From positions 62,001 through 126,000 of the forward strand of contig JABCZG010000006.1 in NCBI GenBank assembly GCA_013289835.1: a DNA stretch of 64,000 nucleotides. The letters run 5' to 3'. The translations under genes were made by a program, and so were the position numbers. Source of the stretch: Acidobacteriota bacterium. GTDB taxonomy: Bacteria > Acidobacteriota > Terriglobia > Acidiferrales > UBA7541. This document shows positions 18,019 to 27,842 of this stretch, one piece after another. Each line of letters opens with the position of its first letter. Within the stretch, counting starts at the first letter, position 1. Under the pieces are notes generated by a model that was not told the origin of the DNA, did no database searches, and saw only the letters and a program-made list of their open reading frames with translations.

Positions 18019-20214
18019 TCATACGGCTGCATTCGAAGAGTCCTGCGCTGCGGCTTCGGCCTCGGGGTTTGCTGCTCCGGCCGGAACCTCTTTAGAAGTA
18101 TAAACGACCGCAGGACCATGCACCGCCGCATTGCGCTGTGATTCCACCGCTCCTGCTGCCAGGCGCATCAAATGTTCCTGTACGGAAAACCCGTGGCCGT
18201 TGCGTACCGCTCGCGGCCGCGCGTAGGAACCATCAGACCCCAGGATTCGCGCTTTCCGCGTGTCCGCCAGGTACGAAGACAGAATCTCCGTGCAGACTCG
18301 CTCGCAGTGCTGCGGATCCTTCAGTGGAAACAATACTTCCACCCGCTCGTACAGATTCCGTTGCATCCAATCCGCGCTGCCTAAAAACACTTCCGGCTTG
18401 CCGCCATTCTCAAAATAAAAAATCCGGCTGTGCTCCAGGAAACGCCCGACGATGCTGCGCACCCGGATGCGGCTGCTCAGCCCGCGAACCCCGGGAACCA
18501 GCGCGCATTGCCCCCGCACAATCAAGTCAATTTCCACTCCCGCCTGCGAAGCGCGGTACAGCGCCCGGATCACCGGCGGATCCACAACCGCATTGACCTT
18601 CACGATCATCCGCGCCGGCCGTCCGCGCCGTGCGTGGCGCGCTTCTCGATCGATCAGCGCAATGCATGTTTTGGCCATGTCGCGCGGAGCCACCAGCAGC
18701 GGCTTGTAGTTGGGCTGCTCGGCATACGCCGTGAGGTAGTTGAAGACATTGTGAACCGCGGAAGTGATCGCCTCGTCTCTCGTAAGCAGGCTAAGGTCCG
18801 TGTAGTACCGCGCCGTCGACGGATTGTAATTGCCCGTTCCCAGATGCGCGTACCGCCGGATCTTGCCATCCGCATCCTGCCGCACAATCAGCGCCAGTTT
18901 CGCGTGCGTCTTCAACCCTACCACTCCGTGGAAAACCTGCACGCCCGCGTCTTCAAAGCTCCGCGCCCACCGTATGTTTGTCGCTTCATCGAAGCTGGCT
19001 TTCAACTCCACGACCACCGTGACTTCCTTCTTCCCCGCGGCTTCCAGCAGCGCACGAGCAATCGGCGAGTCGGAATTCGTCCGGTAGAGCGTTTGCTTGA
19101 TCGAGAGAACGCGCGGGTCGTGTGCCGCCGTCCGCAGGAAATTCACCACCGCATCGTAGGAATCGTACGGGTGATGCAGCATCACGTCCTGGTGGCGGAT
19201 GGCTTCAAACATCGAATCAGCATCGTGGCCCACGTGCACCTGGCGCGGCACAAACGGCGGATATTTCAGCTCGGGCCGCGCCGTCTCCTCGTAGAGATGG
19301 AAGAGCCTCTGCAGGTTCACCGGGCCGTTGACCCGGAACACCAGCGATTCGTCGAGCTCAAACGTGGACACCAGCCGCTCCACGATTTCCGGGTGCGCAC
19401 CCGCTTCGATTTCCAGCCGCACCGCGTCGCCTTTCCTTCTCTGGGACACCTGCGAGTCCACCGCGTCAAGCAAGCTCCGCGTTTCTTCTTCCTCGAGATA
19501 AAGATTGCTGTTGCGCGTGATTCGAAACGGCGCCGACGCCAGAATCTCGAAGCCTCGGTAAAGCTTCGCCGTGAACGCCGACACCACTTCCTGCAGCGAA
19601 ACGTAATCGATGCTCCCGTTCTTCCCGGGAACGCGCAGCAACCGCGGTAGCGCACGCGGCACCGTGACCACTCCGAAGTATGGCTTCCCGTTGCCCCCGC
19701 GCCGCCGGTGCAGCAGAAACGCCACGCATAGCGCTTTGTTCAAAACGTGCGGAAACGGGTGGGACGGGTCCACCGTCACCGGCGTAAGCATCGGGCTCAC
19801 GCGCCGGTCGTAAAAAGTCTTGGCCGCCTTCGCCGCTCCTGCATCCAGTTCGTCCATCCGCAGAACTCGGATGGACTGTTTCGCCAGCGCCGGCAGCAAC
19901 TCTTCGTTCCAGCATTTGTACTGGTCCCGCACAAAGATTTGCATCGCCGCGGAAACTTTCCCCAACTCCTGTTCCGCGGTAAGCCCGTCGGGGCTTAGTT
20001 CCCGCGAGCCATGCTCGATGCGCTGCAGAAAACTGGCCACCCGCACCTCGACGAACTCATCGAGGTTGTTCGCCGTAATCGCCAGAAATTTGACGCGCTC
20101 CAGCAGCGGATTCCCAATGTCCCGCGCCTCTTCCAGCACTCGCCGGTTGAACTCCAGCCACTCCACATGGCGGTTTAGGTAGTAGCGCGGGTCGTCGAGC
20201 GCAATGCGTGTCAT
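18019..20214 (-). CDS. ppk1: Polyphosphate kinase 1
   Basis: PPK1 makes long-chain polyphosphate from ATP reversibly. The 731-aa protein has the usual order: N-terminal domain (YYLNRHVEWLEFNRRVLEEA), head domain (HPFPHVLNKALCVAFLL), and two phospholipase-D-like C-terminal domains. The phospho-accepting His is expected in VVGLKTHAKLALIVRQ, after ELKASFDEATNIRWARSFEDAGVQVFHG. The second PLD-like domain has VLFPLKDPQHCERV. The C-terminus carries an Ala/Glu-rich tail of about 40 residues. No exopolyphosphatase or phosphate-transport gene is adjacent. It is divergent from the serine hydrolase at 20290. Confidence 0.95.
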   Translation of the reverse strand: MTRIALDDPRYYLNRHVEWLEFNRRVLEEARDIGNPLLERVKFLAITANNLDEFVEVRVASFLQRIEHGSRELSPDGLTAEQELGKVSAAMQIFVRDQYKCWNEELLPALAKQSIRVLRMDELDAGAAKAAKTFYDRRVSPMLTPVTVDPSHPFPHVLNKALCVAFLLHRRRGGNGKPYFGVVTVPRALPRLLRVPGKNGSIDYVSLQEVVSAFTAKLYRGFEILASAPFRITRNSNLYLEEEETRSLLDAVDSQVSQRRKGDAVRLEIEAGAHPEIVERLVSTFELDESLVFRVNGPVNLQRLFHLYEETARPELKYPPFVPRQVHVGHDADSMFEAIRHQDVMLHHPYDSYDAVVNFLRTAAHDPRVLSIKQTLYRTNSDSPIARALLEAAGKKEVTVVVELKASFDEATNIRWARSFEDAGVQVFHGVVGLKTHAKLALIVRQDADGKIRRYAHLGTGNYNPSTARYYTDLSLLTRDEAITSAVHNVFNYLTAYAEQPNYKPLLVAPRDMAKTCIALIDREARHARRGRPARMIVKVNAVVDPPVIRALYRASQAGVEIDLIVRGQCALVPGVRGLSSRIRVRSIVGRFLEHSRIFYFENGGKPEVFLGSADWMQRNLYERVEVLFPLKDPQHCERVCTEILSSYLADTRKARILGSDGSYARPRAVRNGHGFSVQEHLMRLAAGAVESQRNAAVHGPAVVYTSKEVPAGAANPEAEAAAQDSSNAAV

Positions 20215-20289
20215 AAGCTGTCTCAGGGGACCATCAGAGATACCGCACCCGTGTTACAGCCAGATGAACGCCTAACGGGCCTGCTTGGA

Positions 20290-21504
20290 ATGATATCCTC
20301 CGATTGGTATCTGAGGTGCCGTTTGCCGCATAAGACTTTTTGCATGGCGGTCGTCGCGTTTTCCCTGGCTTCTTTTTGGTCCGTTGAACTTCGCGCCCAG
20401 GGCCGTGGACCCGCCAAAGCCCTTGAAGACCCGGTGTTCGACGGATTGGTAAAGCCGGGTGAGCCAGGCTTCGCCGCATTGTTCCGCAACGCTCTTGGAA
20501 CCGCCTACACGCGAACAGAGGGTGTGCGCGATCTCCGTTCGAAAACCAGGATCGATGCACATACGAATTTCCGCCTCGCCTCCTTCTCCAAGCAATTCAC
20601 CGCCATGGCCATCATGCTCCTCGTCCATGACGGAAAACTCCGCTACGACGAAACGCTCACCGAAGTCTTTGCAGACTTTCCCACTTATGGAAAAAGCATC
20701 ACCGTTCGAAACCTGTTGAATCACACCTCTGGCCTGCCCGATTACGAAGATTTGATGGACGCAGCGGAAAAAGCAAAGGGTCGGCTCTGGTCGGCGGAAA
20801 AACAAATTCAGGATGACGAAGTCTTGGAACTATTGAAGAAGGAAAAAAGCGGAAAGTTTGTGCCGGGGACCAGTTGGTCCTACAGCAATTCCGGTTACGT
20901 CCTGCTCGGTCTCATCGTCGCGAAATTGTCGGGACACTCGTACGGTGAATTTCTTCACACAAGAATCTTTGCCCCGCTGAAAATGGATCAAACTATCGTC
21001 TTTCAAAAGGGAAAGAACGAAGTCTCGAACCGCGCCTTCGGACATTCCAAGGAAGGCAGTATTCTCAAAGAAACCGATCAGAGTTCCACTTCAGCGACTC
21101 TCGGCGACGGCGGCATTTATTCGAATCTCGAAGACCTCGCCAAATGGGACGACGCCCTTCGCAATCACACACTGCTCAGCGAAAAAGAATTTAAGCCCGC
21201 GCTAATTCCGGTGAAACTCAACGACGCCACCGATCCTCACTGGCCCCTCGAAGCCAACGACGATAATCTTCACCCCGGCAAGCCCGTCTCCTACGGCTTC
21301 GGCTGGTTCCTCGATCCCTACGAATCATACGGCGGGACGCGCCGGCGAATGTGGCACACCGGAAGCACCATGGGCTTCCGCACGGTCATAGAACGTTTCA
21401 CGGCGCCTAACGGACTTACCACCATTATTCTCTGCAACCGCACCGACCTGGATCCAGAAAAGCTCGCCCTGCAAGTCCCGAACTCCAATCCCCCATCGAA
21501 GTAA
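20290..21504 (+). CDS. Serine hydrolase, class C beta-lactamase family
   Basis: The protein belongs to the penicillin-binding-like serine hydrolases (AmpC/esterase EstB group), which act on peptides, esters or D-amino-acid substrates. It has the active-site LASFSKQF (SxxK), the YSNSGY (YxN) and the HTGSTMG (HTG in place of KTG). ATG 20290 was preferred since it gives a positively charged n-region ahead of MAVVAFSLASFWSVELRAQG, a signal peptide; an in-frame ATG at 20344 would lack it. The product is about 404 aa. Neither start has a clear Shine-Dalgarno. Activity against beta-lactams cannot be inferred. Confidence 0.83.
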   Translation: MISSDWYLRCRLPHKTFCMAVVAFSLASFWSVELRAQGRGPAKALEDPVFDGLVKPGEPGFAALFRNALGTAYTRTEGVRDLRSKTRIDAHTNFRLASFSKQFTAMAIMLLVHDGKLRYDETLTEVFADFPTYGKSITVRNLLNHTSGLPDYEDLMDAAEKAKGRLWSAEKQIQDDEVLELLKKEKSGKFVPGTSWSYSNSGYVLLGLIVAKLSGHSYGEFLHTRIFAPLKMDQTIVFQKGKNEVSNRAFGHSKEGSILKETDQSSTSATLGDGGIYSNLEDLAKWDDALRNHTLLSEKEFKPALIPVKLNDATDPHWPLEANDDNLHPGKPVSYGFGWFLDPYESYGGTRRRMWHTGSTMGFRTVIERFTAPNGLTTIILCNRTDLDPEKLALQVPNSNPPSK

Positions 21505-21558
21505 TTCGAACCGGAATCAAGACGGTCGTTGCCCGCGGGTTGAGTTGCAAGACTGGTT

Positions 21559-22902
21559 TCACGACAAACCCGCCAGCTTCCCCAGCCCCTTCATTTTCGC
21601 CCGCGCCGCCATATTCCCATACTGCTTCATCATCGTGCGCATTTGCAGATACTGTTTCAGGACGGTGTTGACGTCCTGCACCGTTGTCCCGCTGCCCTTG
21701 GCGATGCGCTTGCGCCTCTTTCCATCAATCACGTTGTGGTCCCGCCGCTCCTGGTTGGTCATCGAATTAATGATCGCTTCCACCCGCGTGAGCTGCCCTT
21801 CATCCACCTTGGCATCCTTCGGAAGATTCTGCAGCGGCCCCATCTTCGGCAGCATGTCCACAATTTTTTCCAGCGGTCCCATCTTTCGAATCTGCTTCAA
21901 CTGATCGCGGAAATCCTCCAGCGTAAACTCTTCCTTGCGCAGCTTGCGTTCAAGATCGGCCGCAGCTTTTTTATCAACCGTCTGCTCCACCCGCTCGATG
22001 AGCGACATAAGGTCGCCCATGCCCAGCACGCGCGAAACAATGCGCTCCGGATAAAATCCTTCCAGCGCATCATATTTCTCGCCCAAGCCCACGAACTTTA
22101 CCGGCGCACCCGTAACCTTCCCGATCGAAAGCGCCGCCCCACCGCGCGCATCGCCGTCCAGCTTGGTAAGAATCACGCCGGTCAGCCCCAGCCGCTTGTG
22201 AAATTCCCCCGCCGACCGCACCGCGTCCTGCCCAATCATCGAATCCGCGATGAACAGCATCTCGCTGGGCTGCAATTCCTTCTTCAGCATGCTGAGCTCG
22301 TTCATCAAATCATCGTCAATATGCAAGCGCCCCGCCGTGTCCACCAAAACCACGTCGCTCGCCGAAAGTTTCGCTTCCTTGATCGCGCCTTTCACAATTT
22401 CCAGAGGCTTGTCCGTACCCGTGCCCGGCCACAGCGCCGTCCCCACCGCCTTCGCTACCTGCGCCAGCTGTTCGCGCGCCGCAGGGCGATACACGTCCGT
22501 GGAAACCACCAGCGGCCGGTGCCCATGCTGCGAAAGCCATTTCGCAAGCTTGCCCGTAGTCGTGGTTTTTCCGGAACCTTGCAACCCCACAATCATCCAC
22601 ACCGACGGCGGCCGTGAAGCAAAAATCGGCTTCGCATGTTTGCCAAGCATCGCCGCCAGCTCATCGCGAACCACCTTGAAAACCTGCTGATCCGGCGAAA
22701 GCTGCAGCATCACTTCGCTGCCAATCGCCTTTGCGCGAATATTGGCCAGCAGGTCATCGGCCACGCCCACGTTCACGTCGCCTTCCAGCAACGCCTCACG
22801 AATTTCCCCAAGCGCCGCGTCAATATGCTCTTCCGTGAGCTTGCCCTGCCCGCGCAGGTTCTTGAACGTCCGTTGCAGCTTCTCTGTAAGATTCTCAAAC
22901 AT
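21559..22902 (-). CDS. ffh: Signal recognition particle protein Ffh (SRP54)
   Basis: Ffh binds signal sequences and 4.5S RNA and delivers ribosomes to FtsY. The 447-aa product has the N domain (MFENLTEKLQRTFKNLRGQGKLTEEHIDAALGEIREALLEGDVN), the G domain with P-loop GLQGSGKTTTTGKLA, DVYRPAAREQL, DTAGRLHIDD and TKLDGDARGGAALSI, and a Met-rich M domain near the C-terminus (MGPLEKIVDMLPKMGPLQ, KQYLQMRTMMKQYGNMA). Length and order fit the family. It faces the serine hydrolase convergently. I saw no 4.5S RNA gene in the 280 bases upstream. Confidence 0.97.
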   Translation of the reverse strand: MFENLTEKLQRTFKNLRGQGKLTEEHIDAALGEIREALLEGDVNVGVADDLLANIRAKAIGSEVMLQLSPDQQVFKVVRDELAAMLGKHAKPIFASRPPSVWMIVGLQGSGKTTTTGKLAKWLSQHGHRPLVVSTDVYRPAAREQLAQVAKAVGTALWPGTGTDKPLEIVKGAIKEAKLSASDVVLVDTAGRLHIDDDLMNELSMLKKELQPSEMLFIADSMIGQDAVRSAGEFHKRLGLTGVILTKLDGDARGGAALSIGKVTGAPVKFVGLGEKYDALEGFYPERIVSRVLGMGDLMSLIERVEQTVDKKAAADLERKLRKEEFTLEDFRDQLKQIRKMGPLEKIVDMLPKMGPLQNLPKDAKVDEGQLTRVEAIINSMTNQERRDHNVIDGKRRKRIAKGSGTTVQDVNTVLKQYLQMRTMMKQYGNMAARAKMKGLGKLAGLS

Positions 22903-23180
22903 GGTTCACACAAATACCTCGACCGCCTTCTCTAAGAATAGCAGGGCAGGGCCCGGAGCGTGAATCTCTCCGGTTCGCGGGCTCCAGATGTTTGTTTCTC
23001 AGTGAAATTTCACCAGCGTTCAACTAATTGGGTACCCTTTACCATTCTGCGTCCGGAGTGTTCCATTCCGGAACAGTCGCCCCTTCACTCGTTGCGGACT
23101 CTAGCTCATCAGCGACTCCTCTTTTCTTCCTGCAATTACTTTGGCGCAGCTGAGTGCTCCCTGTTCTCCTTTGCGTCCGC

Positions 23181-24722
23181 TCACCCATTTTTGTGTTTGG
23201 CGCTGTGCCCCACCGCCACCAGGAAAATCGCGCTCTTGCCTTCGGCATGAGGCGTGAAGAACTGCACCACATCGTCGTCGAAGAAAGTGAGTCCCGTGGC
23301 ACCCAGCCCCTGTGCGTAAGCCGCCAGATACAGCTTTCCGCCGAGGATGCCGGCTTCGAGTTGTACCGCTCGATACCCGCGATTTCCGAAGCGCTGCAAG
23401 ATCGGCCTCAAGTCCGCCAAAAAGAAGACGTCCGCGGCGGAGTCGGCGGCAAGCTCTTGCCCCAGTCCCAGGTAACCGGCCTCCGCGCGAAAATCCCCCT
23501 CTTTCAAGCATTCGAGCGCGCCGCGGTCGCGATGAAAAACGTAGGCCCCGGGCGGAACTCCGTCCACGGCATGGACGATCACGTAGAGATCATTCAGCTG
23601 AGTTCCCAGCGGCTCGAGAAAATCCGCCGGCACTCCACGGGTGGCGCGGTCCAGCATCGTGGAAAGCTCCTCGAAACGAATCGCGCTCCCTGCGAACTTC
23701 CGTGTGGAACCACGCCGCTGGATGACCTGCTCGGCGGGGCTGCGCGCAATCTCCGCATCCGAAAATGCCCGAAGCGGAAGAAGTGCTCCGGCGGGCGGCG
23801 GAAACTCCGTCGCCGGCGTCTGCCCGCGCCAGGCCCTCACTTCCTCGCCCGTTTCCAGCGAAGAAGCTGCATGCATTTCGCGCATCAGCGGATAATCCAC
23901 TTCGCGCTGAGAGAGCGGAACGGTTTCGAATCCAAGCGACGGAATTTTCTCGCAAGTTTGTGGTGCTGCTATATCGCTGTGCCCGATCGCCACCAGTGAG
24001 AAAGCCACTTCCCGTTGCGCATCTACATCCAGCAAGCGGTTGACATTTCCGTCCACGAAGCCGCAAACCACTCGCGCCGGCAGCCCCAGGGCCGTTGCCC
24101 CGGCCAGCAGGTTGGCGAGCAGCGTCCCGTTGTCCCAGCCGAAATGCCGGTAGGTGCGTGCCTGATACTTCCAGGCATTCCGCCAATACGTGCACGTGCA
24201 AACGATTATGACCGGCGCGTGCGCGATGGCCGGTTCGCCGCCCGTGGCTTCCAGCAACACACCGCGATAATCTCCTGCCCGCAGTTGGCGGATTCCGAAC
24301 TCCGCGGGAGCAAAGTGATAGACGCCGGCCGCTAGACCCGCAAGGTCGCTGTTCACCAGATACAGCTCCACCTCGGAAAGCGCCCCCGTGCAGGCGGCTG
24401 CGCGAAAGTAAATCTCCCCGCCGGCATATTTTCGTCTGCGGGTAATGCCCGCCGAGAGATACAGCAGTTGAGCAACCGCTTCCAGATCCGGAACCGCCTC
24501 AGTCTGTGCAGGTAGGCTCGAGGCGATAGCGGAGAGCGCCGCAACGCCGGTTTGCCGCAGTTCGTCCGGGAGTCGCACCGGCTCGACCGTTGGGTAGATC
24601 TTGAACGGCAGCGGACGGTTCTCCCAATCCAAAAAATGGCGATCGGCGCGAATGCTGGCGTAGGAATGTTTCGTCGCTTCGTGGTAGGCCCACGCGGTTT
24701 GAGAATCGGAGTTGCCGGTCAT
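23181..24722 (-). CDS. SagB/ThcOx-type nitroreductase-fold dehydrogenase, tandem domains
   Basis: The 513-aa protein contains two copies of the flavin-binding nitroreductase fold in one chain. The first covers roughly residues 70-275 (LLYLSAGITRRRKYAGGEIYFRAAACTGALSEVELYLVN and LLANLLAGATALGLPARVVCGFVD); the second covers about 320-510 (IQRRGSTRKFAGSAIRFEELSTMLDRATRG and YRAVQLEAGILGGKLYLAAYAQGLGATGLTFFDDDVVQFF). SagB-type enzymes oxidise azolines to azoles in RiPP pathways, and single-domain relatives are common. No cyclodehydratase or precursor peptide was found nearby, so a RiPP role is doubtful. It lies 72 bases downstream of the TonB receptor gene. Confidence 0.8.
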   Translation of the reverse strand: MTGNSDSQTAWAYHEATKHSYASIRADRHFLDWENRPLPFKIYPTVEPVRLPDELRQTGVAALSAIASSLPAQTEAVPDLEAVAQLLYLSAGITRRRKYAGGEIYFRAAACTGALSEVELYLVNSDLAGLAAGVYHFAPAEFGIRQLRAGDYRGVLLEATGGEPAIAHAPVIIVCTCTYWRNAWKYQARTYRHFGWDNGTLLANLLAGATALGLPARVVCGFVDGNVNRLLDVDAQREVAFSLVAIGHSDIAAPQTCEKIPSLGFETVPLSQREVDYPLMREMHAASSLETGEEVRAWRGQTPATEFPPPAGALLPLRAFSDAEIARSPAEQVIQRRGSTRKFAGSAIRFEELSTMLDRATRGVPADFLEPLGTQLNDLYVIVHAVDGVPPGAYVFHRDRGALECLKEGDFRAEAGYLGLGQELAADSAADVFFLADLRPILQRFGNRGYRAVQLEAGILGGKLYLAAYAQGLGATGLTFFDDDVVQFFTPHAEGKSAIFLVAVGHSAKHKNG

Positions 24723-24793
24723 CGTAGCAGCGAGCCGTGCTTCAGCCGCACGGAAGCATAGCAGGTTAAACGACCGCGGCCATCAAACGCTGC

Positions 24794-27733
24794 TTAGAAC
24801 GTGAGCCGGACGCCGATCTGCGCCGCGAAGGGGATCCCCACCGTCGTCCCCGGACCAAAAAAATCACCCAGCCCGCCCGCCGGCACCGTCAGTTGGCTCA
24901 GCCTGGTGATCGGCTGCGTGGTCGTGCATGCCGCGTTGGTGCAAATGTCCGTCACATTCCCCGCTTGCGCTTGCGCCGCCGGAACCGGCAGCGCGGCGGC
25001 GTTCGTCACATAATTCGCGCCCGGATTGTTGCGGTTGAACAAGTTGAAAAATTCAACGAACGGCGAGACCGTCCACCGCTCGTGGATCTTGAACGGCCGG
25101 CTCACACGCAAGTCCGCCTGAATGTACGGCGTTCCCCGGAATTCATCCAGCGAAGTCGGGACTCCATTCACGGAAATTCTCTCGCTGTTGTCCGCCGTGG
25201 TGATCACAAAGGGACGCGCGCTTTCCGCCTGCGTCAGCGTGGTCAGCTCAAAACCGCCCGGCGCTCGAAACGTCCCCGCAAACACGAACCGGTGCGTCAC
25301 GTCCTCGCCGGACGGCCCATAGTCCCCCGGACCAAACGGATCCGCTGTATTGCACACACCATTGACGTAATCGAAGAGCTCGCCCAGCACGCAGCCCCAC
25401 GTCTTTGCGGAAGAAAGCGTGTAGTTCGCCACCAAGCTCAATCGCTTGGACACATTTCCTTGCAGGTGCACCCCAAGCCCCTTGTAACTCGAACGATTGT
25501 CGCTCCGGAATACCGATATCCCGCTTGCATAGTCGTACCGCCGGTAGCCGTGCATCCCCGTCTCCAGCGTGAAATCTGCGCTCAACACCCAGTCCGAGTT
25601 AAACGCGTGCTGTACGCCGCCAGTGGCGTGCAGTGCGTACGGCGTGTGGTAGTTCGGATCAATCAGTGAAGGAGGCCCCGAAGCATTCATGATGTTGAAA
25701 TTGTTCACCGCGTTGAACGCTTCCACCCACCCGTTTTGCGCTAGGTCGTTGTAATACAAGCCTACACCGCCGCGAAGAACGGTTTTTCCCGAAGATCCAA
25801 GCCCGTACGCGACTCCCAGTCGCGGCGCAAACGCCTTGCGATAGTCGTGAGGAATCCCGGCAATAATCCCGTTCCCCGCGAGCGCAGGATTCAAGCTCTG
25901 GTCATGCCCCGAAGCGACGAACAGCCCAAACGTCGTATCGTAGCGCAGCCCGTAGTTGACCGTCAGGTTTCGCGCCACGCGCCAGGAATCCTCCGCGTAA
26001 AAGCCCAGCCGCTGCACATTCTGCGAAAAGCTGCCGTCCCCGGCGGGAGTGGAGGCGCTGTTGGCGGCGATGTCCGCCGTGAACTGCGCGGGATTAGAGA
26101 GATAAAACGTCGGATCCTCCGGAAGCGTAACCAGCGTTTCCGCATTCGCCGTCAGCGCCCCGCTCAACACGGGTTCATGAATGAAATTGATGCCGAAGCG
26201 CGGCGCATGCCCGCCCGCGATGTGGCTCACGTCGTAACGGAACTGGTATTTCTCCTGATTGCGCAGCACCGGAAACGCCGTCACCGCCGTGACGAATTGG
26301 TTGTCCCCAAATGTTTCCAGGCCGGAAATGGCGTTCGATGTCGAGCTGAACGGAAACGCCAGCGCAAATCCCAGGTCCGAATTCCGCGCCTGCGTCAAAT
26401 GCAACGTGCTTCCTCCAAGCACCAGCGTCCCCAGCCACGTCGGGCTGAACGTAAATTGATTGTTGATCACAAAATTCGTGTAGTTATTGTGAGCCGTCGC
26501 GCCCGTCGACGGCAGCGTCCCTTGCTGCACCAGCGCGTTGTGCGTCAGATAGCTATCGGCAGAGAAACGCAGGAACCACCGCGAGCGCGTGCTCTGTGCC
26601 CAATCAAAACGAATCAGGCCCAGATAATCGCGGAACGGAATAGGAACACTCGACGGAACGGCAATGTTTGTGACCGCTGTGCCGTTGACATCCACCAATC
26701 CTTGCGCCGCAAGTTGCGACAGGGCATCAAACTGCGTCTGGCTTGCCGGGCTGTACGCGATGCTGGCGTCCTCATGTACGTATTCGAAAGAAGAAAAAAA
26801 CCACACCTTATTGTCAACGATGGGTCCGCCAAGCGTTCCGACGTAATTCTGCCGTGAAAAAGGCTGTTTCGGATTCGGCGCCGGATTCTCAATAGGAAAT
26901 CGCGCGTTGAGCGCGGCGGCGCGCTCGTAGAAAGCTCCCGAGCCATGCCAATGATTGGTGCCCGCCTTGGTGGTGATTACCACAGAGCCCGCCGTGGTCC
27001 GCCCGGTGTCCGCATCTTCCAGCGCCGTCCGCACCGCGAATTCCTGAATGGATTCCGGCGAGAAATTCTGCAGAAACCCGCCAATCCAGTCATCCGAATT
27101 GTCCGCACCATCCACCGAAAGATCGTTGTTCAACCCGGAACTTCCGCCCGTGGAGACCGCCGTGATGCGCGCCTTCGTGGGATCCGAAGGCTCCACCGGT
27201 TCCGTTCCAGGCGCCAGATAAGCAATGTTCGCAAAACTGCGAGCCGCCAGCGGAATCGCCTGAAGATCCTGCGTCGTGATCACCGCCTGATGAACCGCGC
27301 TGGTGCTATCAATCGGCTGCGTCGTAATCGACCCCGGCCCGTCTACTTCCAACCTTATGCTCTGCTCCACGGCCTGCAATTTCAGCCGAACCGTGACTTC
27401 CTGCACGGAACTGACCAGCACCTTCACATTCGAACGCGCCTCCGCAAATCCCTTGGCATTCACGGTCAGCTGATACGTTCCCGGCAGAAGATCCTCGATT
27501 CGAAATTCTCCGCGAACGTCCGAAATGGTTTCACGCTGCAAAGAAGAATCCGCCGCCTGCACCACGATTTTTGCCGCAGGAACCAACGCCCCGCTGCTGT
27601 CCTGCACCATCCCGCGCAGCGACCCGCGCGGATTTTGCCCCTGCACCGCCGCTGGAAGCACCGCAAAAAGCAGCAGTGAAAACAGATAGGCGCAGTAAGA
27701 GCGTTTTGTCGTTGGAACGAACCGCTTGTTCAT
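24794..27733 (-). CDS. TonB-dependent receptor with N-terminal carboxypeptidase-regulatory-like domain
   Basis: This 979-aa protein is an outer-membrane beta-barrel transporter of the Oar-like group common in Acidobacteriota. A signal peptide (MNKRFVPTTKRSYCAYLFSLLLFAVLPAAVQG) is followed by a carboxypeptidase-regulatory/Cna-B-like domain (GSLRGMVQDSSGALVPAAKIVV, GEFRIEDLLPGTYQLTVNAKGF), a plug (TTQDLQAIPLAARSFANIAYLAPGTEP through GSVVITTKAGTNHWHG) and a long barrel that ends in AAQIGVRLTF, with the terminal Phe needed for outer-membrane insertion. The substrate is unknown. It lies next to the M56/BlaI pair, and 72 bases before the SagB-like gene on the same strand. Confidence 0.93.
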   Translation of the reverse strand: MNKRFVPTTKRSYCAYLFSLLLFAVLPAAVQGQNPRGSLRGMVQDSSGALVPAAKIVVQAADSSLQRETISDVRGEFRIEDLLPGTYQLTVNAKGFAEARSNVKVLVSSVQEVTVRLKLQAVEQSIRLEVDGPGSITTQPIDSTSAVHQAVITTQDLQAIPLAARSFANIAYLAPGTEPVEPSDPTKARITAVSTGGSSGLNNDLSVDGADNSDDWIGGFLQNFSPESIQEFAVRTALEDADTGRTTAGSVVITTKAGTNHWHGSGAFYERAAALNARFPIENPAPNPKQPFSRQNYVGTLGGPIVDNKVWFFSSFEYVHEDASIAYSPASQTQFDALSQLAAQGLVDVNGTAVTNIAVPSSVPIPFRDYLGLIRFDWAQSTRSRWFLRFSADSYLTHNALVQQGTLPSTGATAHNNYTNFVINNQFTFSPTWLGTLVLGGSTLHLTQARNSDLGFALAFPFSSTSNAISGLETFGDNQFVTAVTAFPVLRNQEKYQFRYDVSHIAGGHAPRFGINFIHEPVLSGALTANAETLVTLPEDPTFYLSNPAQFTADIAANSASTPAGDGSFSQNVQRLGFYAEDSWRVARNLTVNYGLRYDTTFGLFVASGHDQSLNPALAGNGIIAGIPHDYRKAFAPRLGVAYGLGSSGKTVLRGGVGLYYNDLAQNGWVEAFNAVNNFNIMNASGPPSLIDPNYHTPYALHATGGVQHAFNSDWVLSADFTLETGMHGYRRYDYASGISVFRSDNRSSYKGLGVHLQGNVSKRLSLVANYTLSSAKTWGCVLGELFDYVNGVCNTADPFGPGDYGPSGEDVTHRFVFAGTFRAPGGFELTTLTQAESARPFVITTADNSERISVNGVPTSLDEFRGTPYIQADLRVSRPFKIHERWTVSPFVEFFNLFNRNNPGANYVTNAAALPVPAAQAQAGNVTDICTNAACTTTQPITRLSQLTVPAGGLGDFFGPGTTVGIPFAAQIGVRLTF

Positions 27734-27763
27734 GTCGGGAGACAGGCTACGAAAAGCGCTGCC

Positions 27764-27782
27764 CTACTACCACAGCTCGTAG
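27764..27782. promoter_or_regulatory. Candidate operator CTAC-N8-GTAG upstream of the TonB receptor
   Basis: The segment CTACCACAGCTCGTAG (27767-27782) is an inverted repeat of CTAC/GTAG half-sites about 35 bases ahead of the receptor start. BlaI/MecI repressors bind CTAC/GTAG-type half-sites, but normally with shorter spacing, so the link to the adjacent BlaI gene is only a suggestion. Confidence 0.25.
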
Positions 27783-27842
27783 GTGCGTTCGATCCTTGCA
27801 GGAAATTATGTAAAGCACGGGCGAACGATGATTTCGAATGAT

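Noticed and set aside
18430..19650. 406-codon plus-strand open frame inside ppk1
   Set aside because: It is rich in Arg/His/Pro from GC-rich antisense sequence and overlaps an unmistakable ppk1.
22903..23180. Possible 4.5S (SRP) RNA gene next to ffh
   Set aside because: The conserved GGUCAGG...GGAAGCAGCC core is not present.
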